Positions 1 through 10,717 are shown, counted from the first letter of the stretch. The stretch: 64,000 bases of DNA from Hymenobacter armeniacus (GCF_014699055.1 NZ_JACXAC010000001.1:868001-932000), one strand, 5' to 3'. The notes: generated by a model from the letters alone, not told the origin. Numbers and translations: made by a program.

Positions 1-812
1 TGTCGGTGCCGGTGCAATTGCCGGTGCCGGGGTCGTTGGTGCTGCCCCAGGGGTGGGCCAGGCCAAAGTAGTGGCCGATTTCGTGGGTGGCGCCGCGCAG
101 CAGGGCCCGCGAGGGGTTGCTGGTGCCCTGGTTGCCGAAGTAGTCGTTTCGGACCACGAAGCCGTCGCGGGGGTTGGTAGGCTGGTTGGGCGGCGACACG
201 TAGCCGACCGTGAAGCCGCCGGCCGTGGCCACGCCGATGCTGTTCACCACCCAGATGTTGAGGTATTTGCTTTGGTCCCATACCCCCACGGCTTGCACGG
301 AGCCGTTTTGCGGGTCGTTGGTCAGGTTGGGCAGGTAGTGCCGGGTGATGCCGGTGGTGCAGTTGCCGTTGGGGTCTTTTTTGGCCAGCCGAAACTGAAA
401 GCCCACCGAAGCCGCAATGGGCCGAAAGAGCGGAATGATGGACGCCGTGTCGGGGTTCAGCTTCTGATAGTCCAGGTTGAGCTGGTCGATAGCGCTTTGC
501 ACCTGTGCGTCGCTGATGTTGTCGGTGCCGCCGGCGTGAATCACGTGCACCACCACCGGTATGGTCACGTCGGGGGTGGCGGTGGGGCCGGCGGCCGTGC
601 GCAGCTGCGCCTGGCTCGCGGCTTCGAGGCGGCGGTAGAAGGCCTGCTGGGCCTCGTGGGCGCCGGGGTGCTCCGCAAAATACCGTTCCTGTTCGGCTGT
701 GGTGCCGCACCAGTTTGCGGGGCGGGGGGCCTGCACGCTTTGCGCGCGAACCCCGGTGGTGAGCAAGGCCAAAGCCATGCCCAGCACCCGGGAGTAACGT
801 TGCATTGACATA
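1..812 (-). CDS. Secreted M43 (pappalysin-type) zinc metalloprotease, C-terminus cut by window edge
   Basis: Secreted endopeptidase of the M43/pappalysin family. The frame opens ATG-TCA-ATG; I take the first ATG, and the second (base 806) is equally possible. A signal peptide ends near the residues LLTTGVRAQ. The zinc site HEIGHYFGLAH lies near residue 240. An upstream block, PNGNCTTGITR, is shared almost word for word with the next gene on the same strand, so the two are tandem paralogues. About 270 residues are visible. The PKD and sorting domains seen in the neighbour would lie beyond base 1. Substrate is unknown; family and catalytic type are firm. Confidence 0.9.
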
Positions 813-818
813 GAAAAA

Positions 819-890
819 GGGAAAGGGGTGGAAAAGTCAGGTTGCCGTAAACCATGTCAAATGGCAGCCTTGACCTTTCCACCCCTTTCC
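819..890 (-). terminator. Long imperfect hairpin between the two metalloprotease genes
   Basis: The arms around 821-846 and 863-890 are inverted copies of about 26 bases with only a few mismatches, separated by a short loop. Read on the minus strand the hairpin is followed by CCCTTTTTC, so it fits an intrinsic terminator for the upstream metalloprotease (stop at 943). The T-run ends just before the start codon of the next metalloprotease, so the hairpin also sits in that gene's leader. Confidence 0.6.
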
Positions 891-942
891 TCTTTGCCCC
901 AATGCGGGCTCAGAATTCGGGGCTCAATAACAGTGCGCTAGG

Positions 943-3159
943 TCAGGGAATCACCACTTTCGATGTCCAACGTGCTGCGGCAGTGCGCAGTTCAACTACA
1001 TACACACCAGGAGCCGGCCGGGTTGCGCCCGCGGCCAGCAGCGGTAAAGATTGGGCACCCGGGCGGCCGGTGGCCAGCACCACGGGCTGCACCAGGCGGC
1101 CCACCAAGTCGGTGAGGCGCAGCTCCACGGGCCCGCTCGCCGTCAGGTTGAATTCAACGGTGGTTTCGGCCGTGAGCGGGTTGGGGAAAACCCGCAGCGC
1201 GCCCGCCGCCGCCGCGTTGCGGCTGGCCAGGGCGCTGGCCAGGCCAATGCGCACGTTGTCGAGGTACAGGGTGTTGCCGCCGTTGCTCACCATCTGAAAG
1301 CGCAGCTGGAAACGGCTGGTGAGGTAGGCGGCCGGAATGGGCAGGCTCAGGCGCTGCCAGTCGGAGGCGACGGTGGGGGTGAAGCCGAACACGCGCAGCG
1401 TGTCGCGGGTGTTGAGGTCGGTGCCGAAGAAATTGCGCTGGGTTTGCCAGGTCTGGCCGCAGTCGGTGCTGAACTGCACGCTCAAGTACTCGTTCACGAC
1501 GGTGGGGCGCAGGGCGTAGGCCCGGTCAAACGTGAGCACGGGCGGGTTGGCCGCCGTGAAACCGCTCAGGTTGACGTTGGGCGAAACCAAACGCGTTTGG
1601 GTGCCGGCCGGAATCAGCGAGCTGCGCACGGCCACGCAGGCCGTGCCGTCGCTCACTTGCAGGGCGCCGGGGGAGGCGCTCAGGCGCAACCAACGGGCCG
1701 CGCCCGACGTCGACGACGACGAAGTTGACCAGTTGCGCAAGTCGATGCCCGCGAAGTTGGAGGGGAAATTGGCGTTTTCGAACGACTCGGCCACCGGCGC
1801 AATCAGGCCAGCGTTGCCGCCTATCACCTGCATCAGGCCGGTGCGGGTGGTGCTGCCGCTCACGCCGTTGGCCGTGATGGTCAGGGTCACGTTGTAGATG
1901 CCGCCCGTGGGGTAGGTCACGGCCGGGTTGCGCTGGTTGCTCGTGCTGGGCTGGCCGCCCGGAAACTGCCAGGCGTAGGTGGTGCCCGGCGCGGTCAGGT
2001 TGGCGTTGTAGGAAAAGTCCTGAAACGACACCGTGCTGCCTTCGCAAATGACCGTGGCGGCGGGCAAAAAGGCCACCGTGGGCGCGCAGTTGCCGCCCAC
2101 AAAGCCGTCGTTGGTGCCCGTGGCCAGCAGGTTGGCCGGCGTGGTGAGGCGCTGGCGGCAGCTCAGCTGCAACGAAGCCCGCATCACCGCCCGCTGCCCC
2201 AGCGTGAACATGCGGGTGCACGACGAGTAGTCCATGTAATTCTGCACGTTGGCCAGAATGGGCTGGCTCGTGGCCGGGTCGGTGCAGGGCGCGAAGCTCA
2301 GGTTGCAGCCGCCCGAAATGCCCGTGGTGTTGGGCGTGTCGGCAATGCCGTCGTCGATGCCGCAGTTGGAGGCCAGGCCCGGCGTGTTGCTGCCGCCCCA
2401 GGTGTGCGGCAGGCCGAAGTAGTGCCCGATTTCGTGGGTGAGGGAGCGAGTGGCCAAGTTGCTGCCGCCCGAAGTGCCGATGCTGCCAAACTGCGCGTTG
2501 CGAATCACGATGCCGTCCACGGAGCCGCCCGAGCAGGGCAGGTAAGCGTAGCCGCCGGCGCCGTTGGCGCTCACGCACACCCACACGTTGAGGTAGCGGG
2601 CCTGGTCCCACACAATAAGGCTTTTCACCCGGTCGTCGCCGATGTTGGTGTCAGTGGAGTAAGTGCGCGTGATGCCCGTGGTGCAGTTGCCGTTGGGGTC
2701 TTTTTTGGCCAGGCGCATCTGGAAGCCCACATTGGCGTAGCGCGGCCGGAAAAACGGAATGACGTCGGCCGTGTCGCGGTTGGTTTTGCTGAAGTCTTCG
2801 TTGATGACGCGCACGGCGTCGTACACCTGCGCATCGGTGACGTTGCTGCTGCCCCCCGTGTGAATGATGTGTATCACCATCGGCACCGTCACGTCGGGCG
2901 TGGCCAGCAGGCGGGCCTGGACCGCGGGCGGCATGGCGGCCACCCGGCGTAGAAACGACTGGTATTCCAGCGCCGCGCCGGGCTGCCGGGCAAAGGCCGC
3001 CTGCTGGGCGCTGTCGAAGGCGCAGCGGAAGCCGGTTTGGTGCTCGGGGTAGCGGCGGGTGAGGCCGGCGGGGGTTTGGGCGGTGGCCGAATGGCCCAGG
3101 GCCACGGCTGTGCCCACGCCGAGCAGCCAGTGCCGGGCAATGCGTAACAGTTTCAGCAT
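943..3159 (-). CDS. Secreted M43 metalloprotease with PKD domain and type IX sorting domain
   Basis: A 738-residue extracellular protease. I start at the ATG giving MLKLLRIARHWLLGVG, because this yields a proper signal peptide ending SATAQ; the frame runs further upstream but adds a basic, unlikely extension. Zinc site HEIGHYFGLPH at 242-252. A PKD-like domain follows the catalytic part (FQDFSYNANLTAPGTTYAWQ region), then a jelly-roll-like domain. The last ~80 residues form a type A Por sorting domain (VFPNPLTAETTVEFNL; GVYVVELRT), which marks export by the type IX secretion system. Tandem paralogue of the partial gene downstream. Confidence 0.93.
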   Translation of the reverse strand: MLKLLRIARHWLLGVGTAVALGHSATAQTPAGLTRRYPEHQTGFRCAFDSAQQAAFARQPGAALEYQSFLRRVAAMPPAVQARLLATPDVTVPMVIHIIHTGGSSNVTDAQVYDAVRVINEDFSKTNRDTADVIPFFRPRYANVGFQMRLAKKDPNGNCTTGITRTYSTDTNIGDDRVKSLIVWDQARYLNVWVCVSANGAGGYAYLPCSGGSVDGIVIRNAQFGSIGTSGGSNLATRSLTHEIGHYFGLPHTWGGSNTPGLASNCGIDDGIADTPNTTGISGGCNLSFAPCTDPATSQPILANVQNYMDYSSCTRMFTLGQRAVMRASLQLSCRQRLTTPANLLATGTNDGFVGGNCAPTVAFLPAATVICEGSTVSFQDFSYNANLTAPGTTYAWQFPGGQPSTSNQRNPAVTYPTGGIYNVTLTITANGVSGSTTRTGLMQVIGGNAGLIAPVAESFENANFPSNFAGIDLRNWSTSSSSTSGAARWLRLSASPGALQVSDGTACVAVRSSLIPAGTQTRLVSPNVNLSGFTAANPPVLTFDRAYALRPTVVNEYLSVQFSTDCGQTWQTQRNFFGTDLNTRDTLRVFGFTPTVASDWQRLSLPIPAAYLTSRFQLRFQMVSNGGNTLYLDNVRIGLASALASRNAAAAGALRVFPNPLTAETTVEFNLTASGPVELRLTDLVGRLVQPVVLATGRPGAQSLPLLAAGATRPAPGVYVVELRTAAARWTSKVVIP

Positions 3160-3292
3160 ACGTTCTGAAAAGAGGGTGGAAGAAGAGCAAAAGCGGCGCC
3201 GGGACTTCGAAACCGGGTGGAGCACAGGCCCGCGACGGCCGCCATTGCCGAGCAAGTTACGCCCGGCCGGCTGCTTCGCTCACCCGCCGCCC

Positions 3293-4027
3293 TTAGGAGG
3301 TGCGCCAGCCGCTGGCCCCGAGCAGCGGCACAAACCGAAACTCCTCAAACTCTTCGCGCACGAAGCTTTCGGGGCCTTCGCGCGTCACGCGCACCATGCG
3401 CTGCGTCTGGTTGTCGCCCACGGGTATCACCAGCCGGCCGCCAATCTGCAGCTGGCGGAGCAGCGCCGGGGGCAGTCCGGGGGCCCCGGCCGTCACCAGA
3501 ATGCCGTCGAACGGCGCGCGGGCAGGCAGGCCTACCGAGCCGTCGCCGCAATACAGCTGAGCCCCGCCGGCGCCCAGCGCCGCCAGCCGCCCCCGGGTGC
3601 GGGCATACAGCGTTGAGTTGAACTCGATGCTGTCGACGTGGGGCGTGAGCTGCAGCAGCACCGCGCACTGATAGCCCGAGCCCGTGCCCACTTCCAGCAC
3701 GCGGTGGCTGGGCTGCACGCCCAGCAGCTGCGTCTGAAACGCCACCGTGTAGGGCTGCGAGATGGTCTGACCCTCGCCAATGGGAAACGCCTTGTCTTGG
3801 TAGGCGTGGGCCTCGAAGGCGGGCTCGAAGAACAGGTGGCGCGGCACCGTGGAAATGGCCGTCAGCACCCGCTCGTCGTGGATGCCGCGCTGGCGCAGCT
3901 CGCGGGCGAGGGCGCGCCGCTGGCCCTGGTGGCGGTAAGTGTCCGGAAGCGGTGTAATGGCGAGAGCGGGTTGGGTGGTGGTCGAAAAAAAAGCCGGGCG
4001 GCCGTCAGCGGGGCGCGGCAGCCGCAA
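3293..4027 (-). CDS. pcm: Protein-L-isoaspartate O-methyltransferase
   Basis: Repairs isoaspartyl residues in damaged proteins by SAM-dependent methylation in the cytoplasm. Motif I for SAM binding, LEVGTGSGYQ, lies at 111-120, and the family signature GEGQTISQPYT at 84-94. Further matches are PFDGILVTAGAP and GGRLVIPVG. At 244 residues it is longer than the usual ~210-220: the first ~25 residues (to about ITPLPDTYR) are not family-like, so the true start may be a non-ATG codon further in. Its 5' end faces the sugar transferase gene on the other strand. Confidence 0.92.
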   Translation of the reverse strand: MRLPRPADGRPAFFSTTTQPALAITPLPDTYRHQGQRRALARELRQRGIHDERVLTAISTVPRHLFFEPAFEAHAYQDKAFPIGEGQTISQPYTVAFQTQLLGVQPSHRVLEVGTGSGYQCAVLLQLTPHVDSIEFNSTLYARTRGRLAALGAGGAQLYCGDGSVGLPARAPFDGILVTAGAPGLPPALLRQLQIGGRLVIPVGDNQTQRMVRVTREGPESFVREEFEEFRFVPLLGASGWRTS

Positions 4028-4041
4028 ATGGGCAACGGCCC

Positions 4042-4049
4042 TACCTTTG
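4042..4049 (+). promoter_or_regulatory. TAnnTTTG -7 box for the sugar transferase gene
   Basis: TACCTTTG, a perfect match to the Bacteroidota -7 consensus, 52 bases before the TTG start of the following gene. No clear -33 TTTG at the expected spacing. Confidence 0.6.
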
Positions 4050-4101
4050 CGCGGCGCGGTTTTTGTCCTCAGGCCGCTAAAATACTACCTCGTCCGCCGT
4101 T

Positions 4102-5523
4102 TTGCAGCTCGTCCGCCGTTTTCAATACATCAAACTGGTCGCCGCCGATTTCGGCGCGGCCCTGCTGGCATGGATGTGCTTCTACCTCGTTCGCAAATAC
4201 TTGCTGAACGAGCTGACGGGCTACCGCTTCACCGAAGGGGCCCTGTTCGACCTCACCGGCTCGGCCATTTTCATCGCCGTATTCTGGACCTTTCTCTACA
4301 CCCTAGTCGGGGAATACCGCGACATCTACCGCAAGTCGCGCCTGGGCGAAATCATCCGGCTGGCGCGGGTGTCGTTGCTCGGCGCAGTGGTCATCTTTTT
4401 CACCCTGCTGCTCGACGACCAGGGCGTGGTGAACTACCGGGCCTACTACAAGACGTTCTCGGCGTACTATCTGCTGCACTTCTTCATCACGGGCATTTTG
4501 CGCACCATTGCCGTGAGCAGCGTGCAGCGCCAGATTCGCAAGGGACGCATTTCCTTTCCCACCTTGCTGGTGGGCTCCAATGCCTTGGCCTTGAGTACGT
4601 TTCATGAGCTGGCGCGGACCAGCCGGCACCTGGGCCTGCGGCTGGTGGGCTTTGCGCCCGTCGGCGACACCATCGACCCGGGCCTGGCCGCTGAGCTGCC
4701 CGCGCGCGGCTCTTACCAGCGCCTGCCGGCCCTGGTGCGGGCCCTCAAGATTGAGCAAATCGTCATCGCCATCGAGCCCAGCGAGCACCGCCTCATTCAG
4801 GACATTCTGACCTTGCTCGACGGCACTCCGGCCCGCGTCAGCATCCTGCCCGACTTGTACCAGATGCTGCTGGGCTCGGTGAAGGTGAACCACTTGTTTG
4901 GTACGCCGCTCATCGAAATCAAGCAGGATTTGCTGCCCCTGTGGCAGGTCATCCTCAAGCGCCTCATCGACATTGTGGGCTCGGCGCTGTTTCTGCTGCT
5001 GGCCAGCTGGGTGTATGCCTTTACGGCGCTGATGGTGAAGCTGTCGTCGCCCGGGCCGGTGTTTTACCGGCAGGAGCGGATTGGGCGCAACGGGCACCCG
5101 TTCCGCATCATCAAGTTCCGGTCGATGTACGTCGACGCTGAAAAGGCCGGCCCCGCGCTCAGTTCCGACCACGACCCGCGCATCACCAAGTGGGGCCGCT
5201 TCATGCGCAAGGTGCGCCTCGACGAGCTGCCCCAGTTCTGGAACGTGCTGAAGGGCGACATGAGCATCGTGGGCCCGCGGCCCGAGCGCCAGTTTTTCAT
5301 CGACCAGATTGTGAAAATTGCGCCGCACTACCGCCACCTGCACCGCGTGCGCCCCGGCCTGACATCCCTTGGCCAGGTGAAATACGGCTACGCCGAAACC
5401 GTGGCCCAGATGGTGGAGCGCCTGAAATTCGACATTCTCTACATCGAGAACATGAGCCTGGCCATGGACTTCCGCGTGCTGCTCTACACGCTGAAAATTA
5501 TTATCGAGGGGCGGGGCAAATAA
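4102..5523 (+). CDS. Polyprenyl-phosphate sugar phosphotransferase (initiating glycosyltransferase)
   Basis: Transfers a sugar-1-phosphate onto undecaprenyl phosphate, the first step of exopolysaccharide or O-antigen-like assembly, at the inner membrane. The N-terminal half has several membrane segments plus a nucleotide-binding-like domain (TLLVGSNALALSTFHELA). One more membrane segment at about 293-315 precedes the catalytic bacterial-sugar-transferase domain: SSPGPVFYRQERIGRNG, FRIIKFRSM, LDELPQFWNVLKGDMSIVGP, RPGLTSLGQ. Length 473 is normal. The start is TTG, the only start codon after the upstream in-frame stop (4078-4080); a 13-base direct repeat CGTCCGCCGTTTT brackets it. No other polysaccharide genes adjoin, so the sugar is unknown. 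Confidence 0.92.
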   Translation: MQLVRRFQYIKLVAADFGAALLAWMCFYLVRKYLLNELTGYRFTEGALFDLTGSAIFIAVFWTFLYTLVGEYRDIYRKSRLGEIIRLARVSLLGAVVIFFTLLLDDQGVVNYRAYYKTFSAYYLLHFFITGILRTIAVSSVQRQIRKGRISFPTLLVGSNALALSTFHELARTSRHLGLRLVGFAPVGDTIDPGLAAELPARGSYQRLPALVRALKIEQIVIAIEPSEHRLIQDILTLLDGTPARVSILPDLYQMLLGSVKVNHLFGTPLIEIKQDLLPLWQVILKRLIDIVGSALFLLLASWVYAFTALMVKLSSPGPVFYRQERIGRNGHPFRIIKFRSMYVDAEKAGPALSSDHDPRITKWGRFMRKVRLDELPQFWNVLKGDMSIVGPRPERQFFIDQIVKIAPHYRHLHRVRPGLTSLGQVKYGYAETVAQMVERLKFDILYIENMSLAMDFRVLLYTLKIIIEGRGK

Positions 5524-5642
5524 ACATGTCGGGTAAGCCGGCCGGCGGCAACCAGTACTACCCGTGGTGAGCGGCACCGGGTGGTGGAATCGGCTTGCCC
5601 GCAGCCGTTGCACAAGGCTCGCCGGCAGCGGGCGCGGGGCCG

Positions 5643-5650
5643 TACCTTTG
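5643..5650 (+). promoter_or_regulatory. TAnnTTTG -7 box for mnmA
   Basis: TACCTTTG 49 bases upstream of the mnmA ATG, in a short intergenic gap after the sugar transferase. No -33 element seen. Confidence 0.6.
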
Positions 5651-5699
5651 CACGTGCCGGCCGGAACCTTTCAAGCTCCGGGTGAATTGCACCACCAAT

Positions 5700-6860
<1,161 letters not shown>

Positions 6861-6891
6861 CGCCTCATTTCCCCTGTCTATCGGTTTGCGT

Positions 6892-7707
6892 ATGCATCAC
6901 AAGCTTTCCTTCCTTTCTGGCGCCCGCTTTCTTGTGCTTTCCGGCGTTGGGCTGGCGCTGGCCGCCGGCCTGCCCGCGTGCAAAAACGAGGTGGACGTGA
7001 CGCCGCAAACCGACAAGGCCTACTACCCCGTGGCCGTGGGAAACTCCTGGACCTATGCCGTGGCCGACACAACCTGGAGCGAAGCCAGGCTGGTGAACCG
7101 GGTGGTGGTGCCCAGCGTGCCCACAGTGAATGCCTTCAAGCTGCGGGAAACCATTACGGAAACATTCACCGACGCCGCGGGCAACAAGGCCTACCGCCTG
7201 GTGCGGGCCAAGATGGTGCCGCCCTCTACGGCCTGGGTCGACGACAGCGTATTTGTGCTCACGGCCAACGACCAGTTTGTGGCCCTCAGCCGCAACAATG
7301 TGCGCACCGTTGAGCTGGTGTTTCCGGTGAAGGACGAGGGCACGTGGAACCTCAACGCGTTTAACAACAGCGCCCAGGATACCGTCACCAACCAAACCCG
7401 GCAATATACCCGGGTGGGGCAGGCCTACACCACCGGGGGCGGTGCCACGGGCTTGCCTGGGAAGGCCTACAGCACCACGCTCACCACCAACAACACCGGC
7501 ACTGCCGCCGAAAACAGCCTCATCAAGCGTAGCGGCTACCAGCAGGTGTTTGCCAAAGGCATTGGGCCGGTGTTTCGGCGCCGTTTCAACAAGAGTTTTT
7601 TCAATTACCCCGACCCCAACAATACGAGCGTCCAGATTTACGTGGACGGCTCTTATTTTGGCGCCCGCACTCGCCACGAAACCTTGATTGACTACGTGGT
7701 AAAGTAG
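6892..7707 (+). CDS. Putative lipoprotein of unknown function
   Basis: A 271-residue protein with a lipoprotein signal: a hydrophobic stretch then LPAC, with Cys30 as the lipidated residue. After it comes YYPVAVGNSWTYAVAD, a phrase frequent in secreted Bacteroidota proteins of unknown role. The rest is soluble and beta-rich in appearance. It begins 31 bases after mnmA and is followed 40 bases later by a secreted protease, so the three may be cotranscribed. I do not recognise a functional family. Confidence 0.8.
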   Translation: MHHKLSFLSGARFLVLSGVGLALAAGLPACKNEVDVTPQTDKAYYPVAVGNSWTYAVADTTWSEARLVNRVVVPSVPTVNAFKLRETITETFTDAAGNKAYRLVRAKMVPPSTAWVDDSVFVLTANDQFVALSRNNVRTVELVFPVKDEGTWNLNAFNNSAQDTVTNQTRQYTRVGQAYTTGGGATGLPGKAYSTTLTTNNTGTAAENSLIKRSGYQQVFAKGIGPVFRRRFNKSFFNYPDPNNTSVQIYVDGSYFGARTRHETLIDYVVK

Positions 7708-7747
7708 GTTGTTTTCTTTTTCGCATTCATCGCCTCAGCTCATTTCT

Positions 7748-9442
7748 ATGGCGCTTTCGACACGTAAATGGTTAGGGTTGGCACTGCTGGCCGGGGCGCT
7801 TGAGTTGCTGGCGGCGGCTCCTGCTGCGGCGCAGGGCACGGTGCGGCGCCACCTGGTGTACTTCCGCGACAAGGCCGGTACGCCTTACTCCGTCACCCAG
7901 CCGCAGGCCTTTTTGTCGGCCCGCGCCATTGCCCGCCGCACCAAGCAGGGTATCGCCGTGCTGCCCCGCGACCTGCCCGTGAACCCGGCCTACGTGACGC
8001 AGGTGAAAAACCTGACCGGCAGCCCGCAGGTGGTGTACACGTCGCGCTGGTTTAATGCCGCCGTGGTGGCCTGCGACTCCGTCACCCTGGCCCGCATCAC
8101 GGCGCTGCCCATTGTGCGCAGCGCGGCCACGCTCAACCGCAGCCAGCAGAAATTCTCGCCCGCGCCGGCTCCCGTGCAGGTTCCGCCAGTGGCCGCCCGC
8201 GGCACGCTGGCCACCCGCGCCCAGTACGGCCCGGCCTACCAGCAGGACCGGCAGATTGGCGCCACGGCCATGCACGACGCGGGCTTCCGCGGCGACGGCA
8301 TGCACATTGCCGTGTTCGACGCCGGCTTCCCGGGCGTGAACCAGATTCCGGCCATGCAGCCGCTATTTCAGGAAAACCGGCTGGTGGCCACGCGCAACTT
8401 CGTGGACGGCGGGAAGAATGTGTACCTGCGCAACAGCCACGGCACCAACTGCGTGTCGGCCATTGCGGCCAACCAGGCCGGGTTCTACATCGGCACCGCG
8501 CCCAAAGCCACGTTTCACCTCTGCATTACCGAAGACGTAAACTCGGAGCATCCCATCGAGGAAGCCAACTGGCTGGCCGCTGCCGAATACGCCGACTCGG
8601 CCGGCGTCGACGTCATCAGCTCCTCGCTGGGCTACACCACGTTCGACGCCCCGTCGCGCTCCTACACCTACGCCGCCATGAACGGCCGCACGGCCATCAG
8701 TTCGCGCGCGGCCACCGTGGCGGCCCGCGTGGGCATGGTGGTGGTGAGCGCCGCCGGCAACGAAGGCAACAATTTCTGGCGCTACATCTCGGCCCCGGCC
8801 GATGCCGACTCCATCATCTCGGTGGCCGCCGTCGATTCGATGGGCAACAAGGCCGGGTTCAGCTCTTTTGGGCCCTCGGCCGATGGGCGCATCAAGCCCA
8901 CGCTGGCGGCAATGGGCCAGGCGGCGGCCGTGCTCTCGCCCAGCGGCGCGGCGTTTCGCGGCAACGGCACGTCGTACGCCTGCCCGGTGCTGGCGGGCAT
9001 GGTGGCCGGCTTTTGGCAGGCCAACCCCACGCTCACCGCGCAGCAGGTGATTGCGGCCCTGCGCAGCACCGCGTCGCAAGCCAACAACCCCGACAACAGC
9101 CTCGGCTACGGCATCCCAAACTTTGTGACGGCCTACAACGCCCTGCACCCCACGGCGCCGCTGGCCGCCACCGCCAGCAGCCCCACCGCCGAGGCCCTGG
9201 GCCTGTACCCGAACCCGGCCGGCGAAGGGGCCCTTACGCTGGTGCTGCCCCAGGACCTGCGCGGCCAGCCCCTGACGCTGCGCGTGCTCGACGCCCGCGG
9301 CGCGGTGGTGGCCCAGCAGCGGCTCAGTGCCAGCACCAGCAGCGAGGTGCCCGTGCGAATGGGACGCCTTGCCAAGGGCGCTTACACCTGCGAAGTAAGC
9401 GCTGGCACCACCCGCCGTACCGTGAAATTTGTGCAGCAATAA
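7748..9442 (+). CDS. Secreted subtilisin-like serine protease with type IX sorting domain
   Basis: S8-family peptidase of 564 residues. Signal peptide ends APAAAQ (about residue 29). Catalytic triad is visible: Asp191 in IAVFDAGF, His231 in NSHGTNCVSAIA, Ser409 in GNGTSYACP, with oxyanion Asn338 in SAAGNEG. The C-terminal ~80 residues (LYPNPAGEGALTLVLP ... GAYTCEVS) are a type A Por sorting domain, so export by T9SS is expected. Start is the first ATG with a signal peptide; the frame extends upstream only through a TTG. A strong terminator follows. Confidence 0.95.
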   Translation: MALSTRKWLGLALLAGALELLAAAPAAAQGTVRRHLVYFRDKAGTPYSVTQPQAFLSARAIARRTKQGIAVLPRDLPVNPAYVTQVKNLTGSPQVVYTSRWFNAAVVACDSVTLARITALPIVRSAATLNRSQQKFSPAPAPVQVPPVAARGTLATRAQYGPAYQQDRQIGATAMHDAGFRGDGMHIAVFDAGFPGVNQIPAMQPLFQENRLVATRNFVDGGKNVYLRNSHGTNCVSAIAANQAGFYIGTAPKATFHLCITEDVNSEHPIEEANWLAAAEYADSAGVDVISSSLGYTTFDAPSRSYTYAAMNGRTAISSRAATVAARVGMVVVSAAGNEGNNFWRYISAPADADSIISVAAVDSMGNKAGFSSFGPSADGRIKPTLAAMGQAAAVLSPSGAAFRGNGTSYACPVLAGMVAGFWQANPTLTAQQVIAALRSTASQANNPDNSLGYGIPNFVTAYNALHPTAPLAATASSPTAEALGLYPNPAGEGALTLVLPQDLRGQPLTLRVLDARGAVVAQQRLSASTSSEVPVRMGRLAKGAYTCEVSAGTTRRTVKFVQQ

Positions 9443-9460
9443 GCTCACGTTTAGGAAGTA

Positions 9461-9489
9461 AAAAAAGGCCCGCGCATGGGCCTTTTTTT
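9461..9489 (+). terminator. Intrinsic terminator after the subtilase gene
   Basis: AAAAAAGGCCC, a six-base loop, then GGGCCTTTTTTT: an 11-base stem with A/T flanks, readable on both strands. Confidence 0.85.
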
Positions 9490-9577
9490 ATGTGGTTTTG
9501 ACAGGATATTCACTTGTTTTTGAGGCTGATATTTTGTAATTTTAAAGCATCAATTAACCCCGTTTTATTGCAGTAGA

Positions 9578-9901
9578 ATGTTGCAGATGATGATTACCAA
9601 GCGCATCGGGCGCCGTCAGTTCCACTTCACCGTGCAGGGCAGCAACCTGCACGAAACCGTGGCGGAATACGACCGGCTCAGCTTCCCCGATGTGGCGGCC
9701 TGTGGCCTGTGCGGCTCCGATAATCTGGACCTGACCAGCCGGGTGGCGCAAGGCAAATACAAGTACACCTCGGTGAAGTGCCTCTCGTGCCGCGCCGACC
9801 TCACCTTTGGCAAAAACAAGGACGACGACCAGAGCTATTTCCTGCGCCGCAAAGAAACCGGCGAACTCGATTGGAGGGCGCTGGACAAAGTCGAGAAGTA
9901 A
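9578..9901 (+). CDS. Small zinc-ribbon protein of unknown function
   Basis: A 107-residue cytoplasmic protein. Four cysteines in two CxxC pairs (42/45 and 68/71) spaced as in a zinc ribbon: CGLCG and CLSC. The N-terminal half (RIGRRQFHFTVQGSNLHETV) looks like a small beta domain. Starts with ATG-TTG-CAG-ATG-ATG, so initiation at codon 4 or 5 is possible. Stands alone between a terminator and ribE. I do not recognise the family; a nucleic-acid-binding role would be a guess. Confidence 0.72.
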   Translation: MLQMMITKRIGRRQFHFTVQGSNLHETVAEYDRLSFPDVAACGLCGSDNLDLTSRVAQGKYKYTSVKCLSCRADLTFGKNKDDDQSYFLRRKETGELDWRALDKVEK

Positions 9902-10057
9902 AATCCTTTTTCCCGTCCGGCGGTTTTATTCACAGAACGGCATTCCGGCCACCGGGTGCCGTTCTTTGCGTTTTAACTGACTCTTTCGCTGCGTCCGGCT
10001 GCTTTCCGGCATTGGCGCAACGCTCGGGTCGGCCCCATCACCGTCATTTTGCCATTC

Positions 10058-10654
10058 ATGTTTACCGGAATTATCGAAGCCCTGGGCACCGTCGTTGCCG
10101 TCGAAAACCAAGGAAGCAACCGCCATTTTACCGTCAGTTCGCCTTTTGCGGCGGAGCTGAAAATCGACCAGAGCGTGGCGCACGACGGCGTGTGCCTCAC
10201 CGTGGTGGCCGTGGATGCAGCCGCCGGCACGCACGTCGTCACGGCCATTGACGAGACGCTGCGCGTCACCAACCTGGGCCAGTGGGCGCCCGGGCGCCAC
10301 GTCAACCTGGAGCGCTGCCTGGCCGCCACGGGCCGCTTCGACGGACACATTGTGCAGGGCCACGTCGATGCCACGGCCACTTGCTTGAGCGTGGAAGACC
10401 AGCAGGGCTCCTGGCTGTTCCGGTTCGGGCACGAGCCGGGCCCCGGCCGCCTCACCGTCAACAAGGGTTCTATCTGCGTGAACGGCACCAGCCTGACCTG
10501 CTTCGACAGCACCGACGACGGCTTCACGGTGGCCATCATCCCGTACACCTACGAGCACACCGGCTTCCAGCAGTTGCGGCCCGGCGATACCGTCAACCTC
10601 GAATTTGACATTGTGGGCAAGTACGTGGCCAAGCTTCTGGCCCAAAACGCCTGA
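10058..10654 (+). CDS. ribE: Riboflavin synthase, alpha chain
   Basis: Dismutates two 6,7-dimethyl-8-ribityllumazine molecules to riboflavin. The diagnostic N-terminus MFTGIIEALG fixes the start; a TTG nine bases upstream is in frame but unnecessary. Two lumazine-binding repeats are present: VAHDGVCLTVV with HVNLERCLAATGRFDGHIVQ, then INKGSICVNGT-type NKGSICVNGTSLTC with DTVNLEFDIVGKYV. 198 residues is normal. No other rib genes adjoin. Confidence 0.95.
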   Translation: MFTGIIEALGTVVAVENQGSNRHFTVSSPFAAELKIDQSVAHDGVCLTVVAVDAAAGTHVVTAIDETLRVTNLGQWAPGRHVNLERCLAATGRFDGHIVQGHVDATATCLSVEDQQGSWLFRFGHEPGPGRLTVNKGSICVNGTSLTCFDSTDDGFTVAIIPYTYEHTGFQQLRPGDTVNLEFDIVGKYVAKLLAQNA

Positions 10655-10717
10655 CAACTTGCGGGAAAGCCAGCGCGTAGGAAGAATTCCACCTTTCCAC
10701 GTAAACCCCTTTCCATC

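Noticed and set aside
4091-4122. 13-base direct repeat CGTCCGCCGTTTT as a regulatory element
   Set aside because: Only two copies 19 bases apart, one of them within coding sequence; a local duplication is the simpler reading.
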